From the NCBI GenBank assembly GCA_002315255.1, contig DCGM01000103.1:1-16853 (forward strand): a stretch of DNA of 16,853 bases, given 5' to 3'. Both the position numbers and the translations under genes were made by a program. This document shows positions 1 through 7,076 of this stretch, in pieces; position 1 is the stretch's first letter, and every line of letters starts with the position of its first letter. This stretch comes from Lachnospiraceae bacterium UBA1778. GTDB taxonomy: Bacteria; Bacillota; Clostridia; Lachnospirales; Lachnospiraceae. The notes below the pieces were generated by a model. The model saw only the letters and a program-made list of their open reading frames with translations. It was not told where the DNA came from and searched no databases.

Positions 1-375
1 GAAGAAGAGAAGATGATCGGCCACACCGTCACGTATTCGACCGGAACGAACCACATTATGACGAACATTTCGTCTTCATTTAAGATTGACAAAGTTGATG
101 TTTGGGATATCCTTAAAAGGAATGGATATGAGTTCAAGCTTCATCTGGTCAGCCTCGTCCCGAACTATGAAGTTTTTCGTAATGGCGTAAGCATCGGAAC
201 GATCATTGCTGCAGGATCCGGTGCAATGAACCCGAAATACGCGAACAGCGCACTCGGCAACATCCCGGCCCGCGGTATCTTCAGAGTCACCTGTGAACGC
301 GATGAAGTTCCGGCATTCTTCTTGATTTGTTTTGCATTATCCCGGACGGACATGTCTATGAACGAAATTTTCTAA
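1..375 (+). CDS. C-terminal part of a small protein, possibly tubby/LURP-one-like (5' truncated)
   Basis: The reading frame is open from the first base (EEEKMIGH...) and stops at 373-375, so the start probably lies upstream of the window. The internal ATG at 13 has a purine-rich stretch before it but need not be the start. The visible 124 residues alternate polar and hydrophobic strands: a segment NYEVFRNGVSIGTI, a loop ending near NPKYANS, and a closing helix PAFFLICFALSRTDMS. This strand-rich body ending in one hydrophobic helix resembles tubby C-terminal-like / LURP-one-related (YxjI) proteins, whose last helix is buried in a beta barrel. That assignment is by pattern only. There is no signal peptide or catalytic motif in the visible part. 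The ion permease starts 19 bases downstream, so the two may be co-transcribed. Confidence 0.55.
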   Translation, partial: EEEKMIGHTVTYSTGTNHIMTNISSSFKIDKVDVWDILKRNGYEFKLHLVSLVPNYEVFRNGVSIGTIIAAGSGAMNPKYANSALGNIPARGIFRVTCERDEVPAFFLICFALSRTDMSMNEIF

Positions 376-394
376 TTAGAAAGCGATTTCATTT

Positions 395-1537
395 ATGAGT
401 TTTTTGAAAAAGGCATTTGCTTTTATAAAGAAGGACCCCATGCTTTGGGTCGCGATTCTCGCGGCAATCGTGTCGCTCTTTATCACGCCGCCGGGACCGG
501 ACACCCTGAAAGGGGTCGACTGGAAGACGCTCGCCACGCTGTTTATGCTGCTGTCCATCCTGGACGGTTTTAAGAGCGAGAATCTATTCCTGCCGATTCT
601 GAAGCTGTCCGGAAAAATCAAAGGGCGCGTCGGCTTGACCTTCTTTATGGTTTTCGGTGTCTTTTTCTCGTCAATGTTTGTCACGAACGATGTCTCATTG
701 ATTATCTTTGTGCCGCTGACGATTATTCTTTTCCGCGCAGCCGGAATGGATGACTTTATCCTCCCGGTCCTAGGCTTCGAGAATATCGCAGCGATCCGTG
801 GCTCCCTCCTGACGCCGTTCGGAAGTCCGCAGAATCTGTTCCTGTTCTCGCAGTCGGGAATGAACGCGCTGGACTTCATGCTGATGATGCTGCCGCTTTG
901 GCTCGGAAGCATGGTGATTCTCTCGCTGTTTATCCTCTTCCTTCATCGGAAATCGCTGAAGGAGAAGCTGGTGCTGTCGGACAATCTGACGGAAGAATGG
1001 AAGCCGGAACGGAAGAGCAAACGAATCGTCTATTTCGCGCTGTTCGCCGTCGTGATTGCAATGATTGTGAGCCGTACAGAATTTTGGTATATCGTTTTAG
1101 GAGTCGTTATTGTAGCGCTTCTGATATTCGATCCTGCCGTCTTTAAGCGTGTCGATTATGCGCTTTTAGGCACGTTCTTCTGCTTCTTCCTGTTCTCGTC
1201 GTCGATCGCGGCGAACGAGAGCATCTCGGGATTTTTAGGACGCATTGTGCCGGGGAACGAGTATTGGCTGAGCATCGGCGTAAGCCAGGTGATTTCGAAC
1301 GTGCCGGGTGCCATTCTCCTCTGGCCATTTACACCGGCTTCGAACCTGAAGCCGCTGATCTACGGACTGGATACCGCCGGCCTCGTCACCGTAATCGGGT
1401 CGCTCGCATCGGTCATCAATATGCGCATTTACACGAAGGAATACCCGGGACAGGGCGGCAAATTTATGCTGGCGTTCGAGAAGGTTTCTCTGGCATTTTT
1501 CGTCATTGTAGCGCCGCTCCAGCTGCTGCTCCTATGA
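395..1537 (+). CDS. SLC13/ArsB-CitM-type ion permease (YbiR-like)
   Basis: A polytopic membrane protein of 380 residues with about ten hydrophobic segments, of the ion transporter superfamily that includes ArsB, CitM and SLC13 proteins. Diagnostic segments are FVTNDVSLIIFVPLTI (about residues 94-110), the loop LLTPFGSPQNLFLFS (about 137-151) and SQVISNVPGAILLWPF in the C-terminal half. These correspond to the two inverted-repeat substrate loops of the family. Length and spacing match the YbiR-like subgroup (about 370 residues). The family moves anions or exchanges ions across the cytoplasmic membrane; the substrate cannot be read from sequence. The start at 395 has only a weak AGAAAG upstream. 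The gene is followed after about 110 bases by a strong palindromic terminator. There is no arsenic or citrate gene nearby, so those substrates are not supported. Confidence 0.85.
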   Translation: MSFLKKAFAFIKKDPMLWVAILAAIVSLFITPPGPDTLKGVDWKTLATLFMLLSILDGFKSENLFLPILKLSGKIKGRVGLTFFMVFGVFFSSMFVTNDVSLIIFVPLTIILFRAAGMDDFILPVLGFENIAAIRGSLLTPFGSPQNLFLFSQSGMNALDFMLMMLPLWLGSMVILSLFILFLHRKSLKEKLVLSDNLTEEWKPERKSKRIVYFALFAVVIAMIVSRTEFWYIVLGVVIVALLIFDPAVFKRVDYALLGTFFCFFLFSSSIAANESISGFLGRIVPGNEYWLSIGVSQVISNVPGAILLWPFTPASNLKPLIYGLDTAGLVTVIGSLASVINMRIYTKEYPGQGGKFMLAFEKVSLAFFVIVAPLQLLLL

Positions 1538-1650
1538 TGAGATCATTACGCGCTCAAATATGCGGCTTCTTCGTGGCTTCGCGAGGCTTCCGACAGGAGA
1601 TGCAGGCTTAGGCCAAAGAAGACTGTTTCTACCCGCCGAGCCCCGAGGGG

Positions 1651-1698
1651 ACCGAATAAAAAGGCTGAGGACTATAGTCCTCAGCCTTTTTATTCGGT
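1651..1698. terminator. Bidirectional terminator, perfect 48-bp palindrome
   Basis: The arms 1651-1672 and 1677-1698 are perfectly complementary over 22 bp around a central TATA, which is itself self-complementary. The core GGCTGAGGAC/GTCCTCAGCC is GC-rich and is flanked by AATAAAAA on the left and TTTTTATT on the right. Each strand therefore reads as a GC stem followed by a U tract. It sits between the 3' ends of the permease (plus) and the HTH regulator (minus, stop 16 bp away), as expected for a shared intrinsic terminator. Confidence 0.92.
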
Positions 1699-1713
1699 CG
1701 TGTACGAAAACCC

Positions 1714-2208
1714 TTAGTCGAACAGATGGGCCTCTACATAAATCATCATCCGGTTATTCTGATAGATGTATCCGATCATCGCAATCAACGGTGCGAAACA
1801 GACGAGCCAGTAGAACTTCAAAAGGATCGGAACGATAATCGAAGCGAGCAGAATGATTCCGAGAAGGATGAAGAGCCCGATGTGATCCCGGCGCCACTTT
1901 CGTTTAAAGAACGCCCGCTTTTCTTCAAAAGTAAACGAGTTCTGTTTCGAAACGGCCACCAGGTTTTCGTCAGCTGTCTTCCGGAATTCGTCGTCCGACA
2001 GACGCTGCCCTGCGAGAAGCTCATTGATGCTGACGTAAAAGGCCCCTGCGAGAAGCTGAAGCATCTCGATATCCGGCATATAGACGCCGGTCTCCCAGCG
2101 GGAAACCGTTTTATTCGTGACGCCTAAGACTTCTCCGAGATCCTCCTGCGTCATCCCCGCATTACGGCGGAGTTCCGCGATAAACTTACCGATTTTTTCT
2201 ACATCCAT
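1714..2208 (-). CDS. XRE-family HTH regulator with C-terminal membrane segments
   Basis: The 164-residue product begins with a Cro/C1-type helix-turn-helix domain: roughly residues 5-60 include IAELRRNAGMTQEDLGEVLG, then VTNKTVSRWETGVYMPD and LLAGAFYVSINELLAG. A charged linker (FEEKRAFFKRKWRRD) leads to two adjacent hydrophobic helices, IGLFILLGIILLASIIVPILL and YWLVCFAPLIAMIGYIY. It is thus probably a membrane-tethered DNA-binding protein. I place the start at 2208 because GGAGGTG at 2215-2221 lies 6 bases upstream; the ATG eight codons earlier lacks such a site. It lies 117 bp downstream of degV on the same strand and may share its transcript. Target genes and signal are unknown. Confidence 0.87.
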   Translation of the reverse strand: MDVEKIGKFIAELRRNAGMTQEDLGEVLGVTNKTVSRWETGVYMPDIEMLQLLAGAFYVSINELLAGQRLSDDEFRKTADENLVAVSKQNSFTFEEKRAFFKRKWRRDHIGLFILLGIILLASIIVPILLKFYWLVCFAPLIAMIGYIYQNNRMMIYVEAHLFD

Positions 2209-2325
2209 ATTGATCACCTCCAGGAAAAGCATAGCTCAGATGGCGTGAGAATTCTTCCCCATAAACAGCGAATCCGGAAAACCGGCAATGATGCCCTTTT
2301 ATTTCTGCGGCGCGGCTCCGGCGAC

Positions 2326-3183
2326 TCAAATGTCTTTTTCGTGGATAAACAGGACGCCTGTGCAGGCCGGACCGCAATGCGAGCAGATGGTGCTGCCGGC
2401 ATTGGCGAAAATGACTTCTTTAAAAGGCGCGATGCTTAACACGAGCTTCTTCGCATCCTCCAGATAGTCGATCAGAAGGTCGCTCGAACGGGTAATAAAA
2501 ACACGCGTGAGATCGAGGCCGGTGCCGTCTCCGAGAATATCCTGAATATACTGGAAATAGATCTTTTCAAATTTGCCGCGGTATTTTTTCGGAACGGACA
2601 TAACGCCGTCTTTTACCCGGACATAAGGCTTGATGTTTAAAAGGTTCGCGCCGAATGCGGCGGCGGCAGAGCAGCGTCCGCCTGCTTTCAGATAGGTCAG
2701 ATCATCGATGATAAAGGATGCATCGACCCGGCCGACTAAACCGCTGCAGACCGACGCAATTTCCTCAGCGCTCTTTCCCTCTGCCGCGAGATCGCAGGCC
2801 TTTAAGACTAACAGGCCGACGCCGGAGGAAAGACTGCGCGAATCGACCACATAAATATCCTCGAAATCTTCCGCCGCGACTTTTGCATTCTGACACGAGG
2901 AGGACATCTCCGAACTGATCGTGAAATGGACGACGGCCATCCCTTGATCTGCAAACTTCTGGAAGAAGGAAGATGCGTCCGCGATATTTGGCGCGGAAGT
3001 CTTCGGCAGTTCTCCCGTTTTATCGAAATATTCATAAAGCTGACTCGGCTTTACATCGACACCGTCGCGGAAGGTTTCCGCTCCGAGCGTCGTCCAAAGC
3101 GGCAGAACCTCTACACCATACTGGGCCAGAACCTCCGGACTGAGATCAGCAGTGCTGTCACATGTAATCTGAACTTTTTTCAT
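2326..3183 (-). CDS. DegV-family fatty-acid-binding protein (FakB-type)
   Basis: A 285-residue DegV protein. Family landmarks in order: the N-terminal ITCDSTADLSPEVLAQYGVEVLPL, the strand-loop PKTSAPNIADASSFF, YVVDSRSLSSGVGLLVL, the central IDDLTYLKAGGRCS followed by LNIKPYVRVKDG, and the C-terminal HCGPACTGVLF (His269). DegV proteins bind one fatty acid and, as FakB, present its carboxylate to FakA for phosphorylation. The start at 3183 is set by GGAGGTG at 3194-3200, 10 bases upstream; the longer frame from 3207 has no such site. It has its own promoter (3213-3242) and is remote from fakA (10788), so it could supply the kinase with a different acyl specificity from the operon copy. The specificity idea is inference. 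Confidence 0.93.
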   Translation of the reverse strand: MKKVQITCDSTADLSPEVLAQYGVEVLPLWTTLGAETFRDGVDVKPSQLYEYFDKTGELPKTSAPNIADASSFFQKFADQGMAVVHFTISSEMSSSCQNAKVAAEDFEDIYVVDSRSLSSGVGLLVLKACDLAAEGKSAEEIASVCSGLVGRVDASFIIDDLTYLKAGGRCSAAAAFGANLLNIKPYVRVKDGVMSVPKKYRGKFEKIYFQYIQDILGDGTGLDLTRVFITRSSDLLIDYLEDAKKLVLSIAPFKEVIFANAGSTICSHCGPACTGVLFIHEKDI

Positions 3184-3212
3184 AATGATTTTACACCTCC
3201 AAATCATTGCCC

Positions 3213-3242
3213 ATTATAACCGAAAGCGGGGACTCTTGGCAA
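3213..3242 (-). promoter_or_regulatory. Sigma-A promoter for the solitary degV gene
   Basis: On the minus strand there is a TTGCCA -35 (3237-3242), an 18-bp spacer and a perfect TATAAT -10 (3213-3218). It sits about 30 bp upstream of the degV start and points away from the promoter at 3282-3310, making a divergent promoter region. Confidence 0.7.
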
Positions 3243-3281
3243 TCTTTTTCAGGAAAAGGGTCAATCGCCGCTAAAATCGGT

Positions 3282-3310
3282 TTGACACGTAAAAAAAAGT
3301 GATATATAAT
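3282..3310 (+). promoter_or_regulatory. Perfect-consensus sigma-A promoter
   Basis: TTGACA at 3282-3287 and TATAAT at 3305-3310 are separated by exactly 17 bp, with an A-rich spacer. Transcription should begin near 3317, giving a leader of about 48 nt that is very AT-rich before the GGAGG at 3353-3357. A perfect match on both elements is uncommon and suggests high constitutive expression of the coiled-coil gene downstream. Confidence 0.88.
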
Positions 3311-3364
3311 ACAAATGGTTTAATTTAATTAGACTGTCATTTTATATATTATGGAGGGTTCATA

Positions 3365-3994
3365 ATGAAATTGTTTGGTTCGAGTGCAGCGTCTACGAAT
3401 GAACAGCTGAATCAGGCACCGGCAGGAAATTATGCTCAGCAGATCCGCGAACTGACCGCACAGATCGGAATCTTAAAAGAGCAGAAGTTCATGGACAGTG
3501 CAGCTGAAAAGTATATCAGCATCTTTGATTCCGCAAGATCAGCAGCTAACACCTATGTTCAGCAGATTGAAGAAAAGATGAACAAGCTTCTCTCCGAGTG
3601 CGAGGAGAAGGTTGCGAAGCTTGAAAAGGATGCTGAAGAGACAGCGAACACGAAGATCAATGAAGCAACCGAGAAGGCTGAATCATTGGTTTCCGAAGCG
3701 ACCGCAAAGGCAGATGAGATTCTGACGAAAGCGAATGCAGATGCAGAAGGCATCATGAAGAACGCGAATGAGACCGCTGAAGCACGCGAAAAAGAATCTG
3801 AGCAGAAGATTGTGGACCTTGAAGAACAGTATAAGCAGCAGGAAGAAGCAGCGAAGGAACGTCTGCAGCAGCTTCAGACCCGCGGAAAGAAAGAACTCAG
3901 CGACCTCCGTACGCTTATCACGCAGGCAAGCAACGAATACACCCAGCTTTGCAACAAGCGTGCTGACGCTGAAAACTCTGCAGAAATCTTCTGA
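3365..3994 (+). CDS. Coiled-coil protein with 11-residue repeats, function unknown
   Basis: A 209-residue soluble protein with no signal peptide or membrane segment. The N-terminus (1-25) is polar and probably disordered. From about residue 26 to 200 it is almost wholly helical, rich in Glu, Lys, Ala and Gln. Residues 74-139 form six consecutive hendecads (for example SLVSEATAKAD, EILTKANADAE, GIMKNANETAE) with hydrophobic or small residues near positions 2, 6 and 10. This period favours a right-handed or straight coiled coil. Weak resemblance to DivIVA-type, stalk-type and LEA-like helical proteins is only compositional. Start: GGAGG at 3353-3357, 7 bases before ATG 3365. It is a single-gene unit with a consensus promoter and its own terminator, so it is probably abundant. 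I do not recognise a family. Confidence 0.85.
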   Translation: MKLFGSSAASTNEQLNQAPAGNYAQQIRELTAQIGILKEQKFMDSAAEKYISIFDSARSAANTYVQQIEEKMNKLLSECEEKVAKLEKDAEETANTKINEATEKAESLVSEATAKADEILTKANADAEGIMKNANETAEAREKESEQKIVDLEEQYKQQEEAAKERLQQLQTRGKKELSDLRTLITQASNEYTQLCNKRADAENSAEIF

Positions 3995-4021
3995 GTTTAG
4001 AAACCTCCGTTACATAATAGT

Positions 4022-4051
4022 ATCCCCGGCGGAATATGCCGGGGATTTTTT
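4022..4051 (+). terminator. Intrinsic terminator after the coiled-coil gene
   Basis: The stem ATCCCCGGC (4022-4030) pairs with GCCGGGGAT (4038-4046) around a 7-nt loop and is followed by a run of T to 4051. It lies 28 bp after the stop codon. Confidence 0.88.
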
Positions 4052-4170
4052 AACCGACATATTCTGTCCGGGGATTTTTTATCCGGCATATTCTGTCAGG
4101 AGATTTTTTATCCGACATATTCTGTCAGGAGATTTTTTATCCGACATGTTTCGCCGGGAAGATGATTGTA
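4026..4170 (+). repeat. 29-bp tandem repeat of terminator-like units
   Basis: Units start at 4054, 4083 and 4112, each exactly 29 bp: CCGACATATTCTGTC, then CGGGG or AGGAG, then ATTTTTTAT. A diverged unit precedes them (4026-4053, part of the terminator stem) and another follows (4141-4170). Units 2 and 3 differ at a single base. Each unit contains a weak CCGACA / TGTC-GG pairing followed by six T, so each resembles a degraded copy of the terminator. The period is not a multiple of three, which argues against coding. Confidence 0.85.
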
Positions 4171-4217
4171 CCGACAGTTTTGATTAGGCTGAAGGGATTA
4201 TGAAAGGGACCGATGAT

Positions 4218-4982
4218 ATGATACATGAACATGAATTTCCCGTTTTAGAGTTTGATGATGCGAAGGAAGCGATGATCAATCCGGAGAATTATCCAGGAGA
4301 ACCGTTCTCGGGTGACTGTCTCGTGATTACGTTTTTCCGCGAAGTGGTTGACCAGCTTTTTTTAGACCATCAGCTTAAGGTAGAACGTATTATTCCCGGA
4401 GAAGTACCGCTCTGTGTTTACCGGTTTACCGATAATCCGGAAGTTCTCCTGATGGTCGGTGAAATCGGCTGCCCGGCATGTGCGGGAAACCTTGACCTTC
4501 TCCAAGGAATCGGCATACGGAAGGTAATGTTCTGCGGCGGTGGCGGCGTCTTAGATTCGTCGATTGAGCCCGGAAAAATCATGCTGGTTGACGGTGCCAT
4601 CCGTGACGAAGGATTCTCTTATCATTATGTCGAGCCGTCCCGCATCATCTATACGGATAGCGCAGTTACGGATCAGATTGCTGCTTATCTTCAGGCGAAC
4701 GGCGTGTCGTATTTTAGAGGGATTACCTGGACGACGGACGCATTGTTCCGGGAGACGAAAGCTATGGTCGAGAAGCGGCGGGCAGAAGGCGCTCAGATCG
4801 TAGAGATGGAGCAGGCCGGCTGCATCGCGGTGGCGCAGGCGCGCGGAATAAAATACGGAGCGTTTATCTACGGCGGAGACGACGTTTCAAAGGAAGAATG
4901 GGATAACCGGGATTGGCGGAGCCATAACGGAATCCGCTATGACCTCGTGATGCTCTGTAAGGAGATTGTGAAGAAACTTTAA
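4218..4982 (+). CDS. Nucleoside phosphorylase family protein (PNP_UDP_1-like)
   Basis: A 254-residue cytoplasmic enzyme with the purine/uridine phosphorylase fold. Landmarks: MVGEIGCPACAGNLDLLQGIGIRKVMFCGGGGVLD (phosphate and glycine-rich strand region), the dimer-type segment GAIRDEGFSYHYV, the base/ribose-binding stretch ITWTTDALFRET, and the ribose-binding EMEQAG. Such enzymes split nucleosides with phosphate into base and ribose-1-phosphate; the base specificity is not clear. I prefer the start at 4218 (AAAGGG nine bases upstream) over 4200, where AAGGG lies only three bases before the ATG; the latter would add six residues. It is the first of four same-strand genes, of which the last is a ribokinase, which fits nucleoside and ribose salvage. 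Confidence 0.87.
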   Translation: MIHEHEFPVLEFDDAKEAMINPENYPGEPFSGDCLVITFFREVVDQLFLDHQLKVERIIPGEVPLCVYRFTDNPEVLLMVGEIGCPACAGNLDLLQGIGIRKVMFCGGGGVLDSSIEPGKIMLVDGAIRDEGFSYHYVEPSRIIYTDSAVTDQIAAYLQANGVSYFRGITWTTDALFRETKAMVEKRRAEGAQIVEMEQAGCIAVAQARGIKYGAFIYGGDDVSKEEWDNRDWRSHNGIRYDLVMLCKEIVKKL

Positions 4983-5103
4983 CGTGGTGATGTATGAACG
5001 GTAATGAGATAATCAGAGAGATGAAGGACACGCTTTTATGAGAAAAACGGTTTTTCGGAAAAGATGAAAACGCTCGAATGCCAAACGGACTGAGGAGAAA
5101 GAG

Positions 5104-5967
5104 ATGTTTTTAACGCATTTTGAATTCCCGACAGCGGATGATGAGTATGACTATCGGATGCAGGAGCATCGGACGTGTTTCGATACGTATTATCCGTTTC
5201 ATATCCTGTCGAAAAATCAGCTTTCCATGCTGGATTTTGAGCCGATCACGATCCTGTACGGAACGAACGGCAGCGGAAAGTCGACTGCGCTCAATGTAAT
5301 TGGTGAAAAGCTCGGCTTGAAACGGGACACGCTCTATAACCGCACGAATTTCTATGAAGACTATCTCGGCCTCTGCAGCTACGAGAAAGAGCAGCAGATT
5401 CCTTCGGAAAGCCGGATCGTAACAAGTGACGACGTTTTCGACTATATGCTGAACATCCGCAAAATGAATGCGGGAATTGACGGAAAACGCGAGGACCTTT
5501 ACGACGAATATCTGAATACGCGGGCGCATGGAAGCGAGTTCCGGATGAAATCGATGGCGGATTACGACGAGCTGAAGCGGGTGAATCTCGCCCGTTCGAA
5601 GACGATGTCGAAATATGTGCGCGCGAACCTCGTAGACAATGTGCGTGAATACTCAAACGGAGAAAGCGCGCTTCTTTATTTTCAGGAGCGGATTCAGGAG
5701 AACGGCCTCTATCTTTTAGACGAGCCGGAGAACAGCCTCTCCCCGTCGCGCCAGATGGAGCTTGTGCAGTATCTGGAGAATGCAGTCCGCTTTTTCGGCT
5801 GCCAGCTGATCATTGCCACGCACTCGCCGTTCCTTTTAGCGCTTCGCGGCGCGAAAATCTATGATTTAAACGAGAATCCGGTCGATGTGAAGAAATGGCA
5901 GGAGCTCGATGAAGTAAAAGAGTATTTAAAGTTCTTTGAGGCGCATCGGGAGGAGTTTAAGGACTAA
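5104..5967 (+). CDS. AAA/ABC-type ATPase (AAA_21-like), stand-alone
   Basis: A 287-residue soluble P-loop ATPase of the ABC-ATPase clade without membrane partners. The Walker A is GTNGSGKST (53-61). A short insertion of about 120 residues follows. An ABC-signature-like SNGES is at 184-188, the Walker B is LYLLDEPENSLSP (202-214), and the H-switch is ATHSP (His240). All nucleotide-binding elements are intact. Proteins of this layout (AAA_21, RecF/OLD-like heads without a TOPRIM domain) are common in Bacillota, both as housekeeping proteins of unknown role and in defence loci. No nuclease or partner gene adjoins it here, so defence is not supported. The start has GAGGAG at 5092-5097. It lies 121 bp after the phosphorylase. 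Confidence 0.88.
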   Translation: MFLTHFEFPTADDEYDYRMQEHRTCFDTYYPFHILSKNQLSMLDFEPITILYGTNGSGKSTALNVIGEKLGLKRDTLYNRTNFYEDYLGLCSYEKEQQIPSESRIVTSDDVFDYMLNIRKMNAGIDGKREDLYDEYLNTRAHGSEFRMKSMADYDELKRVNLARSKTMSKYVRANLVDNVREYSNGESALLYFQERIQENGLYLLDEPENSLSPSRQMELVQYLENAVRFFGCQLIIATHSPFLLALRGAKIYDLNENPVDVKKWQELDEVKEYLKFFEAHREEFKD

Positions 5968-6047
5968 CTGAGGCGCGGAACATTGAATTTTATAACTACT
6001 GTTCTCGCATGGTAAGGGAACAGAAAGACATCAAAGGAAACAATCGC

Positions 6048-6962
6048 ATGAATTACCTGAATATCCCGGAAAGCGAAAACTGGGAAAGCGTAACCCCGAT
6101 TGAAAAGGGCTGGTCAAAGGACCGGAAATTTTTAGTAAAAACCATCGACGGGGAACTTCAGCTTCTTCGGCTTTCCGCCGGTGAACGCTACGAAGCGAAG
6201 AAGAAAGAGTATGAGATCATTTCGAAGTATTCGACATTAGGGATTCCGATGTCCATGCCGATCGCGTTCGGCCGCTGCAATGACGGACAGGACACCTATA
6301 TGCTCCTTTCATGGGTGGAAGGGAAAGATCTGGAGGAGGTCCTGCCGGGCCTCTCAGAGGAAGATCAGTATCGTCTGGGGCGCCAGGCCGGTGAAATCCT
6401 TCGGAAAATCCACTCAATTCCGTTAGCCCTGGAGGATGTGCCGGAGTTTACAAAGCGTGAGAAAAAGCTGGTTCAGCTCGCGCAGTATGAATGTTCGAGC
6501 GTCCGGATTCCGGATGACGAGCCCGCGATCCGCTTTGTGCGCGATCATATCAATGATATCTGGACAGTCCCGCCCGTCTATCTGCATGGCGACTTCCATC
6601 CGGGAAATCTGATTTATCGGTCGGACGGATCCATCGGAGTAATCGATTTTAACCGGTGGGAGGTCGGCGACCCTTACGAGGACTTTTATAAGCTCGAAAG
6701 CTTTGTAGTAGAGCTCAGCATCCCGTACTGCATCGGCGAGATCGATGCCTATTTCCATGACGGGGTGCCCGAAGAGTTCTGGCTCGCGAATGCCGAATAT
6801 GTGGCGCATGCGTCACTTTACTCGATCAAATGGGCAGAGCCGTTCGGCCAGAAGGATGTAGACGGAATGGTGGAGAGAGCATTGACCGCACGGGCCGATT
6901 TCGACAATTTCCAAAACATCATCCCGAAGTGGTATGCGGCAGCGAAAGAGATGCGCGGATAA
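6048..6962 (+). CDS. Aminoglycoside phosphotransferase-fold kinase (APH family)
   Basis: A 304-residue protein with the APH/choline-kinase fold. N-lobe: GWSKDRKFLVKTIDGELQLLRLS, holding the presumed ATP-binding lysine, then the hinge MLLSWVEGKDLEEVL. The catalytic loop is HGDFHPGN with His180 and Asp182, and the metal-binding motif is IDFNRWEVGDP with Asp200. All catalytic residues are present, so it should be active. Family members phosphorylate hydroxyl groups on antibiotics, sugars, amino acids or choline. Nothing here identifies the substrate, and resistance should not be assumed from the fold. The ATG at 6048 is chosen because AAAGGA (6033-6038) precedes it; the earlier in-frame ATG at 6009 has no ribosome binding site. 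Confidence 0.88.
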   Translation: MNYLNIPESENWESVTPIEKGWSKDRKFLVKTIDGELQLLRLSAGERYEAKKKEYEIISKYSTLGIPMSMPIAFGRCNDGQDTYMLLSWVEGKDLEEVLPGLSEEDQYRLGRQAGEILRKIHSIPLALEDVPEFTKREKKLVQLAQYECSSVRIPDDEPAIRFVRDHINDIWTVPPVYLHGDFHPGNLIYRSDGSIGVIDFNRWEVGDPYEDFYKLESFVVELSIPYCIGEIDAYFHDGVPEEFWLANAEYVAHASLYSIKWAEPFGQKDVDGMVERALTARADFDNFQNIIPKWYAAAKEMRG

Positions 6963-7040
6963 GAGATAGGAATATATTCCGATTTATGTTTATATTTTTA
7001 GATTCGATTGAAAGGAATCGCGCCATTTGTTAGACTCAAA

Positions 7041-7059
7041 AAAGAGAAGGAATCTCTTT
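7041..7059 (+). promoter_or_regulatory. Hairpin abutting the ribokinase ribosome binding site
   Basis: AAAGAGA (7041-7047) pairs with TCTCTTT (7053-7059) around the loop AGGAA. The Shine-Dalgarno AGGAGGG begins at 7061, one base later. The loop itself carries AGGA. It may influence access to the start, but the stem is short and AT-rich. Confidence 0.4.
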
Positions 7060-7076
7060 CAGGAGGGAACAGTAGG

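Noticed and set aside
2209..2325. Terminator or promoter between degV and the HTH gene
   Set aside because: Only a 4-bp CCGG/CCGG stem and no acceptable -35/-10 pair on the minus strand were seen.
4054..4140. CRISPR array
   Set aside because: Repeats are directly head to tail with no spacers, and no cas gene is present.
3768..4187. Open frame crossing the end of the coiled-coil gene and the 29-bp repeats
   Set aside because: It overlaps the real gene in another frame and reads through a terminator; the repeat period is not a multiple of three.
5104..6962. Defence island made of ATPase and kinase
   Set aside because: No nuclease, reverse transcriptase, protease or other effector adjoins; the surrounding genes are metabolic.
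6048..6962. Antibiotic resistance gene
   Set aside because: Only the general APH fold and catalytic motifs are seen; nothing points to an aminoglycoside substrate or to a mobile context.
6969..6980. 12-bp palindrome GGAATATATTCC before the ribokinase
   Set aside because: Short and AT-rich, with no clear promoter elements around it to support an operator.
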